36,125 nucleotides of DNA. Source: Gammaproteobacteria bacterium. GTDB lineage: Bacteria > Pseudomonadota > Gammaproteobacteria > Natronospirales > REEB76. Made by a program: the position numbers and the translations under genes. The stretch lies in contig JAGWOR010000024.1 in assembly GCA_028870845.1 (NCBI GenBank), positions 1 to 36,125 on the forward strand, given 5' to 3'. The notes beneath the pieces were generated by a model, which saw only the letters and a list, made by a program, of their open reading frames with translations, was not told where the DNA came from and searched no databases. Below are positions 8,163 to 18,083 of the stretch, one piece after another (position 1 is the stretch's first letter; each line of letters begins with the position of its first letter).

Positions 8163-9353
8163 ATGCCGCTCCCACAGTTGATATTGAAAAAGCACGAGGA
8201 TCGGCGCCTGCGGTCCGGTCATCTGTGGGTGTTCAGCAATGAGGTAGACACCGCGCATACGCCGCTTAAGGGGTTTGCGCCTGGCGATCTGGTTGAAATC
8301 CGGTGTGCCAATAATCGCTTCATCGGCAGCGGTTATGTAAATCCGAACTCCCTGATTTGTGCCCGGCTGTTGTCGCGTGACGAGGCCCGGGTTCCGGATC
8401 GTGCGCTGCTGCTGCAGCGTATTAGGACCGCCTTGGCGCTGCGCGAGCGGCTGTATCCCCGGCCGTTTTACCGGCTGCTGTTCGGAGAAGCGGACAATCT
8501 TCCGGGCTTGGTGGCAGACCGTTACGGCCAGTTGCTGGTGGTTCAAATCACCACCGCGGGCATGGAGAGAATGAAAGCGGATATCCTTGAGGTACTTTTG
8601 CAGGTGTTACAACCTTCGGGCATCCTGCTGCGCAACGACGTGGGCATCCGCGAGCTGGAGGGGCTGCCACTCTATACGGAAGTGGCATACGGCTCAGTGC
8701 CGGAAGCTGTGATACTCGAGGAGCACGATTGCCGCTTTCAGGTGCCGCTCATGCAAGGCCAGAAAACCGGCTGGTTTTTCGACCAGCATGACAACCGTGG
8801 CCGCCTGCGGCGCTACGTTTCCGGCAGGCGGGTGCTGGATGTCTTCAGCTATGTGGGTGCCTGGGGCGTACAGGCGGCGCTGCACGGCGCGCGTGCAGTG
8901 GTTTGCATGGATGGTTCGGAAACGGCGCTGGCGCACGCCGCCAAAAATGCGGCGCTGAACGGCGTACAGATTGGTACGTGCAAAGCCGATGCCTTCGCAG
9001 CGCTCAGCGAGTTGCACCAGGCTGGCGAAAAATTCGACATCGTGATCCTGGATCCACCGGCCTTCGTGAAACGCAAGAAGGATCTGGGAACGGCTCGTCA
9101 GGCTTACCGCCGCATTAACCAGTTGGGCATGCAGCTGCTTGAGGATGACGGCCTGCTGGTTTCCTGTTCCTGTTCTTACCACATGCCGGCAGCGGAACTG
9201 CTGAGTGCGGTCCAGTCGGCTTCCCGCCATCTGGGGCGTGAAATGCAGGTGCTGGAGCAGGGCGGGCAGGCGGCCGACCATCCCCGGCATCCTGCAATTC
9301 CGGAGACCGATTATCTCAAGGCCTTTTTCCTGCGCGTTATAGACGCAGGATAG
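8163..9353 (+). CDS. rlmI: RlmI-type 23S rRNA (cytosine-5) methyltransferase
   Basis: A 396-residue class I SAM-dependent RNA methyltransferase. An N-terminal PUA domain (about 1-75) is followed by the SAM domain, with motif I at [17 protein letters not shown], motif IV at [11 protein letters not shown] and the Cys-rich motif SCSCSYHM that carries the catalytic cysteine. The length equals that of Escherichia coli RlmI (396), which makes m5C1962 in 23S rRNA. A more general 'class I rRNA methyltransferase' label is the cautious alternative. It begins a same-strand run with lgt, thyA and folA. Confidence 0.88.
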   Translation: MPLPQLILKKHEDRRLRSGHLWVFSNEVDTAHTPLKGFAPGDLVEIRCANNRFIGSGYVNPNSLICARLLSRDEARVPDRALLLQRIRTALALRERLYPRPFYRLLFGEADNLPGLVADRYGQLLVVQITTAGMERMKADILEVLLQVLQPSGILLRNDVGIRELEGLPLYTEVAYGSVPEAVILEEHDCRFQVPLMQGQKTGWFFDQHDNRGRLRRYVSGRRVLDVFSYVGAWGVQAALHGARAVVCMDGSETALAHAAKNAALNGVQIGTCKADAFAALSELHQAGEKFDIVILDPPAFVKRKKDLGTARQAYRRINQLGMQLLEDDGLLVSCSCSYHMPAAELLSAVQSASRHLGREMQVLEQGGQAADHPRHPAIPETDYLKAFFLRVIDAG

Positions 9354-9376
9354 CGCAGCCGATAAACTGCACGCCC

Positions 9377-10264
9377 ATGCTGACCTATCCGGATTTTGAT
9401 CCCGTCGCCCTGCATCTCGGAACCTGGCACCTGTTCGGGCGTGTGTTCAAGCCCAGCATCCATTGGTATGGCATTACCTATCTGGTGGGTTTCTTCGGCT
9501 GCTACTGGGCCGGGCGGTTGCGGGTGCGCAAGCCGGGCAGCGGCTGGACCAATGAACAGCTTGCGGACCTGCTGTTCTACGTGGCACTCGGCGTGGTACT
9601 GGGCGGACGCCTCGGCTACACGCTGTTTTACGCCTACGATAACCACGGACAATGGCTGGAATGGCAGAATCCACTGTACGTGTTCCAGGTATGGGACGGC
9701 GGCATGAGTTTTCACGGCGGCCTGCTGGGCGTGCTGGTATCCTTCTGGCTGTTTGCCCGCAAGTACCAAAAGGCGTTTTTTGATGTGGCGGATTTCTCCG
9801 CGGTACTGGTGCCCATTGGCCTGGCCGCCGGGCGCATCGGCAACTTCATCAATGGTGAATTATGGGGCAAGGTTTCGACGCTGCCCTGGGCCATGCGGAT
9901 CCCTTGCAACGATTCCCGCTTCAGTGGCGGTGAATATTGTCAGCATGTGGTGAACGGCTACAGTCTGCCCCGACAGCCGTCCCAGCTGTACGAATTTTTG
10001 CTGGAGGGCGTAGTGCTGTTCACCGTGCTATGGGTATTCAGCCTGAAATCGCGGCCGCGCATGGCAGTGTCCGGGCTATTTGCCCTGCTGTACGGCTGCT
10101 TCCGGTTTCTGGTGGAGTTCGTGCGACTGCCGGACCCCCAGCTTGGTTACCTGGCTTTCGGCTGGCTCACCATGGGCCAGGTTCTGTCATTTCCTCTCAT
10201 CATTCTCGGCATCGTGCTGCTGTATTTCGCCTACCGACGCAAACCGGGATCCGGGGTAACCTGA
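9377..10264 (+). CDS. lgt: Prolipoprotein diacylglyceryl transferase
   Basis: A 295-residue multi-spanning inner-membrane enzyme that transfers diacylglycerol from phosphatidylglycerol to the lipobox cysteine of prolipoproteins. It shows the Lgt signature [14 protein letters not shown], the upstream [10 protein letters not shown] motif and about seven membrane segments, with the typical HGGLLG element between them. The stop codon overlaps the thyA start (TGATG), so translation is coupled. The pairing lgt-thyA is common in gammaproteobacteria. Substrates likely include the two lipoproteins encoded at 28774-31382. Confidence 0.96.
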   Translation: MLTYPDFDPVALHLGTWHLFGRVFKPSIHWYGITYLVGFFGCYWAGRLRVRKPGSGWTNEQLADLLFYVALGVVLGGRLGYTLFYAYDNHGQWLEWQNPLYVFQVWDGGMSFHGGLLGVLVSFWLFARKYQKAFFDVADFSAVLVPIGLAAGRIGNFINGELWGKVSTLPWAMRIPCNDSRFSGGEYCQHVVNGYSLPRQPSQLYEFLLEGVVLFTVLWVFSLKSRPRMAVSGLFALLYGCFRFLVEFVRLPDPQLGYLAFGWLTMGQVLSFPLIILGIVLLYFAYRRKPGSGVT

Positions 10265-11058
10265 TGCGCCAGTATCTGGAACTCATGCGGCACGTGCGCG
10301 ACCACGGCGTGCGCAAGAGCGACCGTACAGGTACCGGCACGCTCTCGGTATTCGGCTACCAGATGCGTTTTGATTTAACTCAGGGATTCCCCGCGGTCAC
10401 CACCAAAAAGCTGCATTTCCGCTCCATCATCCATGAGCTGCTGTGGTTTCTTCATGGCGATACCAATACCCGCTATCTGCATGAACACGGCGTGACCATC
10501 TGGGATGAATGGGCGGATGAAAATGGCGATCTGGGTCCGGTATACGGCTATCAGTGGCGATCCTGGCCGGCGCCCGACGGACGGCACATCGACCAGATCA
10601 GCAAAGTGCTCGAGCAGCTTCGCCAGACACCGGATTCACGGCGTATGATCGTGTGTGCATGGAACGTGGCGGAACTGGACAATATGGCGCTACAGCCCTG
10701 CCATGCATTTTTTCAGTTCTACGTAGCCGAGGGGCGCTTGTCCTGCCAGCTGTATCAACGCAGCGCCGATATATTCCTGGGCGTGCCCTTCAACATCTGC
10801 TCTTATGCATTGCTGACACATATGTTCGCGCAACAGACCGGGCTCCGTCCCGGTGAGTTCATTTGGACCGGCGGCGATTGCCACCTGTATCTTAATCACC
10901 TGGGGCAGGTTGACGAGCAGTTGTCCCGCCAGCCGCACCCGCTGCCGAAGCTGGTGCTCAAGCGCAAGCCCCCGAGCCTGTTCGATTACCAGTACGAGGA
11001 TTTCGAGATCATCGGCTACCAGAGCCATACCGCCATCAAGGCGCCGATCGCCGTTTAA
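10264..11058 (+). CDS. thyA: Thymidylate synthase
   Basis: A 264-residue enzyme, identical in length to Escherichia coli ThyA. It converts dUMP to dTMP with methylene-tetrahydrofolate. The nucleophile Cys146 lies in [13 protein letters not shown], and the C-terminal KAPIAV is the family ending. The frame extends upstream inside lgt, but the conserved start [11 protein letters not shown] fixes the ATG at 10264, which overlaps the lgt stop by 1 base. The reaction yields dihydrofolate, which FolA, encoded 53 bases downstream, reduces again. Confidence 0.97.
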   Translation: MRQYLELMRHVRDHGVRKSDRTGTGTLSVFGYQMRFDLTQGFPAVTTKKLHFRSIIHELLWFLHGDTNTRYLHEHGVTIWDEWADENGDLGPVYGYQWRSWPAPDGRHIDQISKVLEQLRQTPDSRRMIVCAWNVAELDNMALQPCHAFFQFYVAEGRLSCQLYQRSADIFLGVPFNICSYALLTHMFAQQTGLRPGEFIWTGGDCHLYLNHLGQVDEQLSRQPHPLPKLVLKRKPPSLFDYQYEDFEIIGYQSHTAIKAPIAV

Positions 11059-11111
11059 GACGCCGGTATGCGTACCATCGAGCGGTTAATTTACCGAGTC
11101 AAACCGGGCTT

Positions 11112-11612
11112 ATGCTTTCGCTGATCGTTGCCAGTGGTGAAAACGGCGAACTCGGCAAGGCCGGCCGCATGCCCTGGCATCTGCCGGCAGACCTGAAGCA
11201 TTTCAAATCACTTACCTTAGGCAAACCGGTGATCATGGGGCGTAAAACTTACGAAGCCATCGGCAAGCCCCTGCCTGGACGGCGCAATATCGTGGTTTCC
11301 TCAAGGCCGGGTTACAGCATCCCGGGCTGCGATATTTCCAGGTCGTTTACCGATGCGCTGATCTTGGCCGCGGGCGTGCCTGAAATCATGGTCATCGGTG
11401 GCGGTGAAATCTACCGGCAGGCATTGCCGCGCGCCCAGCGCATCTATCAGACCCGGGTGCATGGACAATTTGACGCAGATACGTTTTTTCCCAAACTGGA
11501 TGTGGCCGAATGGCGGGAACTTTCCCGGGAAGATCATGAGCCTGATGCCCGCAATCCCTGGCCATATTCTTTCTCAGTGCTGGAGCGCAGGCTGCCACGC
11601 AATCTTGCCTAG
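11112..11612 (+). CDS. folA: Dihydrofolate reductase
   Basis: A 166-residue enzyme that reduces dihydrofolate with NADPH and is the trimethoprim target. Asp27 of the active site is in LPADLKHFK, Trp22 in MPWHLP, and the nucleotide-binding glycines are in VIGGGEIY. The start shows no strong ribosome binding site. Its TAG stop at 11610-11612 overlaps the TAG of the convergent sulfotransferase-like gene by 2 bases. In Escherichia coli folA faces apaH directly; here an eight-gene kynurenine cluster lies between them. Confidence 0.96.
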   Translation: MLSLIVASGENGELGKAGRMPWHLPADLKHFKSLTLGKPVIMGRKTYEAIGKPLPGRRNIVVSSRPGYSIPGCDISRSFTDALILAAGVPEIMVIGGGEIYRQALPRAQRIYQTRVHGQFDADTFFPKLDVAEWRELSREDHEPDARNPWPYSFSVLERRLPRNLA

Positions 11613-12676
11613 CGGTCGAGATTTGGCCGCAGATATGGAAGGGCTGTTTCCAGCAATGGAATATCCATGCACAGGGATTCGGTCCAGTCCAGGGCAGCAT
11701 GGATTTCGGCCTGCAAATGCTTGCGTGCCTGGGCAAGTTCCTGATGCCGTGTCTGCCGGTCGAATTGCTGCTGCGGATCCTTGGCATAGCGCTTCATCCA
11801 GGGTCCGCTCGCCAACTGGTTGATGGCTTCAGGAGCAGCCTGCAGTCCGAAGAATTGGCTGGCTTGCTGAAGGTGGCTGGCAGGAGCGTTCAGGAATGTG
11901 TCGAAGTGCATCCACAGGGTGCGTCCGGGGTTGTGTGCGGTGGCCTCGCTGAATGCCAGCAGCATGGCGAGCCAGCTGATCACCGCCTGACGTGCCTCAT
12001 CCATGGGTTGCGCACCTATGTTGTCACCACCGGTGCGGCGGCGGAAATCAGCCAGCCAGGTATCCGCATAGGCTCGCAGGTTTTCCCGGGTTGCTTCGGC
12101 CCTCAGCATGGTGGCCAGGTAGGTTTCCAGGTCCACGTACATCAGCAGCGCTTTTGAATCGGTACTCTCAGCCAATAGCGATCCCAGCAGATTGCCGGCG
12201 GCACTGGTGAGTTTTATCACCGGCCGGTCTCCCTTGTGATAGGTGCGAGACAGCAACGCCAGTGACATTTTCAAAAGCCGCTGCCACTCCGCATCGTCTA
12301 GCGGTGATTCCGGCGTATCCAGTGCGCGCTGCATGATGGCCAATGCCAGCAGGATGATGGGCTCCCGCAGGCTGAATACACTGGGCAGTTCTCCCAGCAG
12401 ACGCGACACCAGGGTGGAGCCGCAATGACCTACGTGAAAAATGTAATGCGGAGGCCGGGCAATCTGCGTGCCCGTTGCTGCCTGCAACAGGTCAGCCAGC
12501 GGAAACCAGGCACCCTGGGTGTCGGCACGCAACACCCGCTCATCCAGAAAAGCGGTCTGCCGGTAGGCGGATTCGCTGATTTTTACCACCAGTCCGCGGC
12601 GTTCACGGAAATCCAGGTTTTGCAGCAGGAAATCCGGGTTGATCTGCAGGCCGGCGAGCAACGGATGGATGTTCAT
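11609..12676 (-). CDS. Sulfotransferase-like P-loop protein at the end of the kynurenine cluster
   Basis: A 355-residue protein. Residues 79-95 (IFHVGHCGSTLVSRLLGELP region) resemble the 5'-phosphosulfate-binding loop of sulfotransferases, with the following SLREP element typical of bacterial 'sulfotransferase family' proteins. Other catalytic residues cannot be assigned by eye. It is the last gene of the kynurenine cluster and overlaps the kmo stop by 4 bases, which suggests co-translation. No sulfation step is known in this pathway, so the substrate is open: a hydroxylated aromatic such as 3-hydroxykynurenine or xanthurenic acid is possible, but this is inference. It could instead bind another nucleotide. 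Confidence 0.7.
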   Translation of the reverse strand: MNIHPLLAGLQINPDFLLQNLDFRERRGLVVKISESAYRQTAFLDERVLRADTQGAWFPLADLLQAATGTQIARPPHYIFHVGHCGSTLVSRLLGELPSVFSLREPIILLALAIMQRALDTPESPLDDAEWQRLLKMSLALLSRTYHKGDRPVIKLTSAAGNLLGSLLAESTDSKALLMYVDLETYLATMLRAEATRENLRAYADTWLADFRRRTGGDNIGAQPMDEARQAVISWLAMLLAFSEATAHNPGRTLWMHFDTFLNAPASHLQQASQFFGLQAAPEAINQLASGPWMKRYAKDPQQQFDRQTRHQELAQARKHLQAEIHAALDWTESLCMDIPLLETALPYLRPNLDR

Positions 12677-14034
12677 GATTCGATACGCTTATCACCGAGT
12701 TGTGCTGCAATCAGTTCATCAGCCAGCTGCATATCCACATCAGGGATACGCGTAACACCGTGCGTAAGCCGGTCGAGGATGTTTTGCTGGATGGCGCCAC
12801 GCCGGCGGGCTTCCGAATAAGGCAGGTGATGGAACATCACCATGGAGTAGCGGGGCACAAACACGCCGGGATGACGTTCCTCAAGTACGAAACCCAGTTC
12901 CTTCTGTAAATGAAATTTCGGATCGCGCACCACGTCGCGCATTTCCACGTAGTTTTCCAGGGCCATGGCCGCTATAGCTTCGGTGTCTGGGCGGCGCTGC
13001 GTTTCAAAATCAGCAAATACCTTTTGCCAATCACCGCCATGCTTATCGATGCAATCATCCAGGATCAGGCAATCCTCGAAGGCGCAGTTCATGCCCTGTC
13101 CGTGGAATGGCACGATGGCGTGGGCTGCGTCGCCCAGTAGCAGCGTGTGGCCATTTACATGCCAGCGCTGGCTGTGCACCGTGCCCAGCAGACCCGTGGG
13201 ATGCTCAAAAAATTCGTTTACCAGGCTGGGTAACAGTTTCAGTGCATCGGGAAAATTCTGCTGGAAGAACGCCAGCACTGCTTCGGGTGTGTTTAAAGAG
13301 GCGAAACTCGGTTCACCCGCATTGGGCAGGAACAGGGTTACCGTGAAACTGCCATCCAGGTTGGGCAGGGCGATGAGCATGTAGCCGCCGCGCGGCCAGA
13401 TATGCAGGGCCTCGCGCTGCATACGATGTCGGCCATTGGCATCCGCCGGAATGGCGAGTTCTTTATAGCCATGGGGCAGGACGTCTTCCACTGACCGTAC
13501 CCCCAGACGGCTAACCATGGCCTGGCGTACAGCAGAGCCGCCGCCATCGGCGGCGATCAGGGCGTGGGACTTTATGGATTGACGCGCGCCGCTGGCATCG
13601 GTGAACACCACGTTTGCGTTCTCGAAATCCACATCCTCACAGCGATGCTGAAATTGTATGCGCGCACCGGCCTGTTCCGCTGCGTTCATGAGCAGTTTGT
13701 TGAGGCCAGGACGTGAGACCGAGTGGATCATTTCCTCGGGTTTGTGCCCGTAGGGTGTCAGGCGTGTCTGGCCATGCTCGTCGTGCAGCATGCGTCCGCG
13801 CATGGGGATCAGCAGCCCGGCTACCTGCTCGAATACACCTGCTGCTTTGAGCGGCCGGATACCGCGTTGCGCCAGGGCCAGGTTGATAGAGCGGCCGGCT
13901 GGCAGATCATGACTGCGCATGTCCGGCTGGCGTTCGTACAGCGTTACCCTGCAGCCCCGGCGTGCCAGGAAGATTGCCATCAGGCTGCCCGCCAGACCGG
14001 CGCCGATGAGAGTAATGTCGTTGCTGTTGCGCAT
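12673..14034 (-). CDS. kmo: Kynurenine 3-monooxygenase
   Basis: A 453-residue FAD-dependent aromatic hydroxylase that converts L-kynurenine to 3-hydroxykynurenine with NADPH and O2. The Rossmann motif GAGLAG is at residues 11-16, followed by the acidic end of strand 2 in YERQPDMR. The second FAD motif is GDAAHAIVPFHGQGMN from residue 301. The substrate-contacting stretch GRSINLALAQRG (47-58) matches KMO rather than general hydroxylases. The length agrees with bacterial KMO (about 450-460). It is 27 bases downstream of kynU and overlaps the sulfotransferase-like gene by 4 bases. Confidence 0.95.
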   Translation of the reverse strand: MRNSNDITLIGAGLAGSLMAIFLARRGCRVTLYERQPDMRSHDLPAGRSINLALAQRGIRPLKAAGVFEQVAGLLIPMRGRMLHDEHGQTRLTPYGHKPEEMIHSVSRPGLNKLLMNAAEQAGARIQFQHRCEDVDFENANVVFTDASGARQSIKSHALIAADGGGSAVRQAMVSRLGVRSVEDVLPHGYKELAIPADANGRHRMQREALHIWPRGGYMLIALPNLDGSFTVTLFLPNAGEPSFASLNTPEAVLAFFQQNFPDALKLLPSLVNEFFEHPTGLLGTVHSQRWHVNGHTLLLGDAAHAIVPFHGQGMNCAFEDCLILDDCIDKHGGDWQKVFADFETQRRPDTEAIAAMALENYVEMRDVVRDPKFHLQKELGFVLEERHPGVFVPRYSMVMFHHLPYSEARRRGAIQQNILDRLTHGVTRIPDVDMQLADELIAAQLGDKRIES

Positions 14035-14061
14035 GGCAGCCTGTCGGATCTTCTAGCCGGT

Positions 14062-15342
14062 TTATTGGGCAGCGCTGATGATGCTTTCCAGGATATTCAC
14101 GAACCGATAGACATCGCTAAAGCTGTTATACAGCGGTACTGGCGCGACCCGCAGTACGTCGGGTTCACGCCAATCAGCGGTCACACCGGACTTTTCTAGT
14201 TTTGAAAATATTTCCCTGGCCTGACTGCGGCTGCCGCTAATGCGCAGCGAGAGCTGGCAGCCGCGTTCCGCAGGGTTGCGTGGTGTGAGTATTTCAACCG
14301 CCCCGGACAGGCGTTGATCCAGCAGAAATTCCAGGTAGCCGGTGAGTTGCAGGGATTTTTCCCGCAGCCGCTGCATGCCCGCCGCCTCGAAGATTTCCAG
14401 GGAAGCCAGCAATGGTGTAAGCGAGAGGATCGGGGGATTGCTGATCTGCCAGCCTTCGGCGCCCGGCATGGGCACAAACTCCGGATCCATGTGGAAACGC
14501 GTGGACTTGTCGTGGCCCCACCAGCCGGCCAGGCGCGGCAGCTCGAAGGCACGGGCGTGACGGGCATGCACGAAACAGCCGGCCACCGCACCGGGCCCGG
14601 CGTTCATGTATTTGTAATTGCACCAGACGGCGAAATCCACGTCCCAGTCATGCAACTGCAGCGGCAGATTGCCGGTGGCATGGGCCAGGTCGAAACCAGC
14701 CACCGCACCGACGGCATGCGCCGCGCGCGTGAGCCGCCCGATATCAAATGCCTGGCCGCTGGAATACTGCACGCCGGGCAACAACACCAGTGCCAGGCGT
14801 TCACCTTGCGCATGGATCACGGCTTCTATCTCCTCCATATCCAGCACACGCCGGTTTCCGCCGGGCGCGAGTTCCTCCAGGCTGGTATCGGGATCGTAGC
14901 CGCGAAGCCGGATCTGGGAGGCGGCAGCATAGCGGTCGGAGGGAAATGCGCTGCGCTCGATGAGAATGCGATTGCGTTCGGGCGTGGGCCGGTAGAAGCT
15001 CACCATCATCAGGTGCAGGTTGACGGTGAGCGTATTCATGTTCACCACTTCCAGCGGCTCGGCTCCCACCAGGCGTGCGGTGCACTCGCTGAACAGTTCA
15101 TGGTATGGCATCCACGGTCGGCGTGCGGCGAAATGGCCCCTGACGCCGAACCGCGCCCAATCCTGCAGTTCCTCGTTCACATAGCGCTCGGCACTGAGCG
15201 GCGGGAGGCCCAGGGAATTTCCGCAAAGATAGATTTCCTCGCCCTGCTGGTTGCGTGGGATATGGAACTGATGGCGGTAATCAGCCAACGGATCATTCCG
15301 GTCCAGCTCGGCGGCATATCCGGGTTCATCTCGAAATTTCAT
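14062..15342 (-). CDS. kynU: Kynureninase
   Basis: A 426-residue PLP enzyme that cleaves 3-hydroxykynurenine to 3-hydroxyanthranilate and alanine. The Schiff-base lysine is Lys244 in WCNYKYMNAGPG, and the PLP-contacting Asp218 and His221 are in GFDLAHATG. The N-terminal motif LCGNSLGLPP is diagnostic for the family. I use the ATG at 15342, which overlaps the stop of the upstream cyclase gene as ATGA. The frame stays open for 61 codons upstream, but that part belongs to the neighbouring gene. A large opposite-strand open frame across this gene is an antisense shadow. Confidence 0.96.
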   Translation of the reverse strand: MKFRDEPGYAAELDRNDPLADYRHQFHIPRNQQGEEIYLCGNSLGLPPLSAERYVNEELQDWARFGVRGHFAARRPWMPYHELFSECTARLVGAEPLEVVNMNTLTVNLHLMMVSFYRPTPERNRILIERSAFPSDRYAAASQIRLRGYDPDTSLEELAPGGNRRVLDMEEIEAVIHAQGERLALVLLPGVQYSSGQAFDIGRLTRAAHAVGAVAGFDLAHATGNLPLQLHDWDVDFAVWCNYKYMNAGPGAVAGCFVHARHARAFELPRLAGWWGHDKSTRFHMDPEFVPMPGAEGWQISNPPILSLTPLLASLEIFEAAGMQRLREKSLQLTGYLEFLLDQRLSGAVEILTPRNPAERGCQLSLRISGSRSQAREIFSKLEKSGVTADWREPDVLRVAPVPLYNSFSDVYRFVNILESIISAAQ

Positions 15343-16115
15343 TTGATATCCACCGGATAAATAATCGGTCGGCTGGGTGCAGCATCGCTCATGAATGCCG
15401 GGACCTGCAGGTCCAGCAGGTAATAGCCATCTTTTACCTGATCGGCCACGTAGATCATCTCGGTAATGGTGGCATGCGGACGTTTGGCATCCGCCAGGCG
15501 CCGGCTGCCCTCCGGCAGGCCCCAAAAGGCGCGATGCGCGGCCAGCTGACCCTGATCGTGCATGGGGTCCAGGGACGGCAGGTCCACCAGCAGATGTTCG
15601 ACGCCGCTATTCGCCAGCAGGGCAGTGGCCTCTGCAGACAGACAAGCTGGCGGCACAGCATCGTAGTGACGCGTGAGTTTGTCCTTGCTGTTTGGCAGGG
15701 TGCGGATGATGAAGGCGGTGTGCATAGCGCGCAGCGGGTGGTGTTGCAGGCTCATTTTGATCAGGGTTGCGTCAATTAGATTGTGACGCGGAGCCAGGGT
15801 CATCAAAGTCGCCGGTAACAGCGACACCCGCAACTGTTCTGCCACTGCGGCAGTGTCGTCCACCAGGTGGCCGATGCACTCGGTGTGCGTGCCGTTGCAG
15901 TGGGGCACCAGCCGGTAGCGGCCCACGTTGCAGCTGCCGCCCGTGCGGGTGTCGCCGGTGAAGTCAGGTGCCTGCAGCGGCTCGGCACTGGCGGCGGGTG
16001 CACTGAAGAAATTCGGTTGTGGTCCGCCGAACTGCATGGGGATGGCCAGTGACACACCGCGTGCCGTGTCGAAGCTGCACTGATGACCATCGACTTCAAA
16101 ACGCAGCTGGCTCAC
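15339..16115 (-). CDS. Cyclase-family hydrolase, probable kynurenine formamidase
   Basis: A 258-residue protein of the metal-dependent cyclase/arylformamidase family. The metal-binding motif reads His72-Cys-Asn-Gly-Thr-His77-Thr-Glu79, with His83 following; the usual form is HxGTHxD, so Glu replaces Asp. Position inside the kynurenine cluster suggests hydrolysis of N-formylkynurenine to kynurenine. It is longer than classical KynB (about 210 residues) and the motif lies further from the N-terminus, so it may be a distinct subfamily. The start is GTG at 16115, overlapping the upstream stop as GTGA; no strong ribosome binding site is seen, which fits coupling. The C-terminus overlaps kynU by 4 bases. 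Confidence 0.8.
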   Translation of the reverse strand: MSQLRFEVDGHQCSFDTARGVSLAIPMQFGGPQPNFFSAPAASAEPLQAPDFTGDTRTGGSCNVGRYRLVPHCNGTHTECIGHLVDDTAAVAEQLRVSLLPATLMTLAPRHNLIDATLIKMSLQHHPLRAMHTAFIIRTLPNSKDKLTRHYDAVPPACLSAEATALLANSGVEHLLVDLPSLDPMHDQGQLAAHRAFWGLPEGSRRLADAKRPHATITEMIYVADQVKDGYYLLDLQVPAFMSDAAPSRPIIYPVDIK

Positions 16116-17122
16116 AGGTAGTTGACCTTGTCCAGGTGCAGAAATTCCAGGGCCGTGCCATGCAGCAAACGCTGCCTGGTGACGCTGTCCAGGGACATGG
16201 ATTCAATGAGTGCGCCGGGCGCATGTTCTCCCAGAGGGAATGGGTAATCGCTGCCCAGGGCGATGCTGTTTGCGCCCATGAGATCGATCATGTATTGCAG
16301 CAAGCCCGCATGATGCACCAGTGAGTCCACATAAAACCGGCCCAGATAATGCGCAGGGTTTATGTTGTTGTCGGTGGCGCATAAATCGGGACGCACCTGG
16401 AAACCGTGCTCGATGCGCCCCAGGCTGGATGGAAATGCACCGCCGCCGTGGGCGAAGCACACCCGCAATTTTGGCAGACGTTCGAATACGCCGCCGAAGA
16501 TCATCGAGCAAATGGCCAGAGAGGTTTCTGCAGGCATGCCCACCAGCCATGGCGTCCAGTATTTGCCCATGCGCTCCTTGCCCAGCATGTCCCATGGGTG
16601 CACGAAAACCGCGGCACCCAGCGATTCGGCGGCCTCGAAAACCGGGAATAACCGCTCATCATCCAGGTTCATGCCATTTACGTGGGTGCCGATCTCAACG
16701 CCGGGGAACTGCAGTTCGCGCATGCAGCGCTCCAGTTCACGGATCGCCAGTTCCGGGGCTTGCAGCGGCAGGGTGCCAAGGCCGATGAATCTGCGCGGCT
16801 GCGCGGCCACCACACTGGCAATGTGATCGTTCAACAGGCGCGACAGATCCAGCGTGTCCTGGGGTTTTGCCCAGTAGCTGAACATGACCGGCACGGTGGA
16901 CAGGACCTGCACGTTTACCCCATGGACGTCGCATTCGCGCATCCGCACACCGGCATCCCAGCAGTTTGCCTGCACCTCCCGGAACAGCTGGCCGTCCTTG
17001 AGCATACGGGCGCAACCGGGGCCGTGATGCTCCAGTTGCACGAATCCGCCGTAACCATAGCGTTGCCTGAGGTCCGGCCAGTTCTCGGGAAGAATGTGTG
17101 TGTGGATGTCGATTTTCAGCAT
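16112..17122 (-). CDS. nbaD: 2-amino-3-carboxymuconate-6-semialdehyde decarboxylase (ACMSD)
   Basis: A 336-residue amidohydrolase-superfamily zinc enzyme. Ligands follow the known ACMSD pattern: His7 and His9 in DIHTHILPE, His175 in VFVHPWDM, His225 in CFAHGGG and Asp292 in [10 protein letters not shown]. It decarboxylates ACMS, made by HaaO, to 2-aminomuconate semialdehyde, diverting carbon away from spontaneous closure to quinolinate and NAD. Its presence marks the cluster as catabolic rather than purely biosynthetic. The start is 2 bases after the haaO stop, and the end overlaps the cyclase gene by 4 bases. Confidence 0.95.
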   Translation of the reverse strand: MLKIDIHTHILPENWPDLRQRYGYGGFVQLEHHGPGCARMLKDGQLFREVQANCWDAGVRMRECDVHGVNVQVLSTVPVMFSYWAKPQDTLDLSRLLNDHIASVVAAQPRRFIGLGTLPLQAPELAIRELERCMRELQFPGVEIGTHVNGMNLDDERLFPVFEAAESLGAAVFVHPWDMLGKERMGKYWTPWLVGMPAETSLAICSMIFGGVFERLPKLRVCFAHGGGAFPSSLGRIEHGFQVRPDLCATDNNINPAHYLGRFYVDSLVHHAGLLQYMIDLMGANSIALGSDYPFPLGEHAPGALIESMSLDSVTRQRLLHGTALEFLHLDKVNYL

Positions 17123-17124
17123 GG

Positions 17125-17634
17125 TCAGTTTTTATTTGGCGCTTCCATGACCGCCCCGCATTTTTTGCAGGTGCGGTGTTCCAGCGTGCCGAAAAACCGC
17201 TGGAAAACCGGAGGGAAATCCTGCTCTATGCTGTGCAGGGTGAAATACTCTTCGTAGAGCTTGTTGTGGCAACGCTCGCAGAACCACAACAGCCCGTCTT
17301 TTTCCGCCGGCAGGCGCTTGCGTTCGATCACCAGGCCGGTGGAGTTGGCGAAACGCTGGGGTGAATGCGGTACCCGCGCCGGCAGCATGAAGATTTCGCC
17401 CGCGCGGATGGGGTAATCCACCGGCTTGCCGTCCTGCATGGTCTTGAGCAGCATCTCGCCTTCCAGCTGATAGAAAAACTCCGGACCCTCGTCGTAATGG
17501 TAGTCCTTGCGCGCATTGGGCCCGCCCACCACCATGACGATGAAGTCACCATCATAGATGCATTTATTGCCCACCGGCGGCTTGAGGAGATGGCGGTTGT
17601 CTTCGATCCATTTTTTGAAGTTGATGACATTCAT
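17125..17634 (-). CDS. haaO: 3-hydroxyanthranilate 3,4-dioxygenase
   Basis: A 169-residue cupin ring-opening dioxygenase. Counting from the ATG at 17634, the Fe(II) ligands are His46, Glu52 and His90, and substrate residues Arg42, Arg94 and Glu105 fit the family. A second, rubredoxin-like iron site is intact: Cys119 and Cys122 in FCERC, Cys156 and Cys159 in CKKCG. It converts 3-hydroxyanthranilate to ACMS, the ACMSD substrate. Start choice is ambiguous: the GGAGGG at 17648-17653 lies 13 bases before the ATG at 17634 but only 4 bases before an in-frame GTG at 17643. A TTG at 17664 overlaps the upstream stop but has no support. Confidence 0.95.
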   Translation of the reverse strand: MNVINFKKWIEDNRHLLKPPVGNKCIYDGDFIVMVVGGPNARKDYHYDEGPEFFYQLEGEMLLKTMQDGKPVDYPIRAGEIFMLPARVPHSPQRFANSTGLVIERKRLPAEKDGLLWFCERCHNKLYEEYFTLHSIEQDFPPVFQRFFGTLEHRTCKKCGAVMEAPNKN

Positions 17635-17660
17635 ATCGCTCACCGTGCCCTCCTTACGAT

Positions 17661-18083
17661 TCAATCAATTGTGGCGATACACTTGAGTTCGATGGCGATC
17701 GGGGTCGGCAGCGCACCGACTTCGACCGTGGTGCGGCACGGCTGGTTGTCCTTGAAGTACTCGGCATATATGCGGTTATAGGCGGCAAAATCGCGCTGCA
17801 TGTCGGTGAGAAACACGGTCACGTCCACCAGGCGCTCCCAGCCGGATCCTGCATCTTCCAGAATAGCGCGCACGTTGTCGAACACCGAGCGGCACTGCGC
17901 CTCGATGTCATAACTCACCACATTGCCCAAAGAGTCCAGTTTCACGCCGGGAATGGACTGGCTGCCGCGTTTGCGCGGGCCCACGCCTGACAGGAACAGC
18001 AGATTGCCGACGCGCCGGGCATGCGGATAAGACCCGACCGGTTCCGGGGCATTACGGGATTTAATGATGCTTTTGTCAGGCAT
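17661..18083 (-). CDS. amnD: RidA-family 2-aminomuconate deaminase
   Basis: A 140-residue RidA/YjgF-family protein. The sequence [20 protein letters not shown] and the later [20 protein letters not shown] match the 2-aminomuconate deaminase branch as I recall it, and the family arginine (CRTTVEV) is kept. It would hydrolyse 2-aminomuconate to 4-oxalocrotonate plus ammonia. The ATG at 18083 overlaps the end of the aldehyde dehydrogenase gene by 8 bases; the open frame further upstream lies inside that gene. A generic enamine/imine deaminase role is the alternative, but the context argues for the pathway enzyme. Confidence 0.88.
   Translation of the reverse strand: MPDKSIIKSRNAPEPVGSYPHARRVGNLLFLSGVGPRKRGSQSIPGVKLDSLGNVVSYDIEAQCRSVFDNVRAILEDAGSGWERLVDVTVFLTDMQRDFAAYNRIYAEYFKDNQPCRTTVEVGALPTPIAIELKCIATID

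Noticed and set aside
8109-8546. 146-codon N-terminal extension of the YyaL-like gene
   Set aside because: It runs antisense to rlmI and does not match the family, which begins near the ATG at 8108.
9937-10263. Upstream extension of thyA within lgt
   Set aside because: The conserved ThyA N-terminus begins at the ATG at 10264 and the extra part is a shifted frame of lgt.
14314-15360. 348-residue open frame on the plus strand
   Set aside because: It lies antisense to kynU, whose motifs are complete, and shows no recognisable domain, signal or ribosome binding site.
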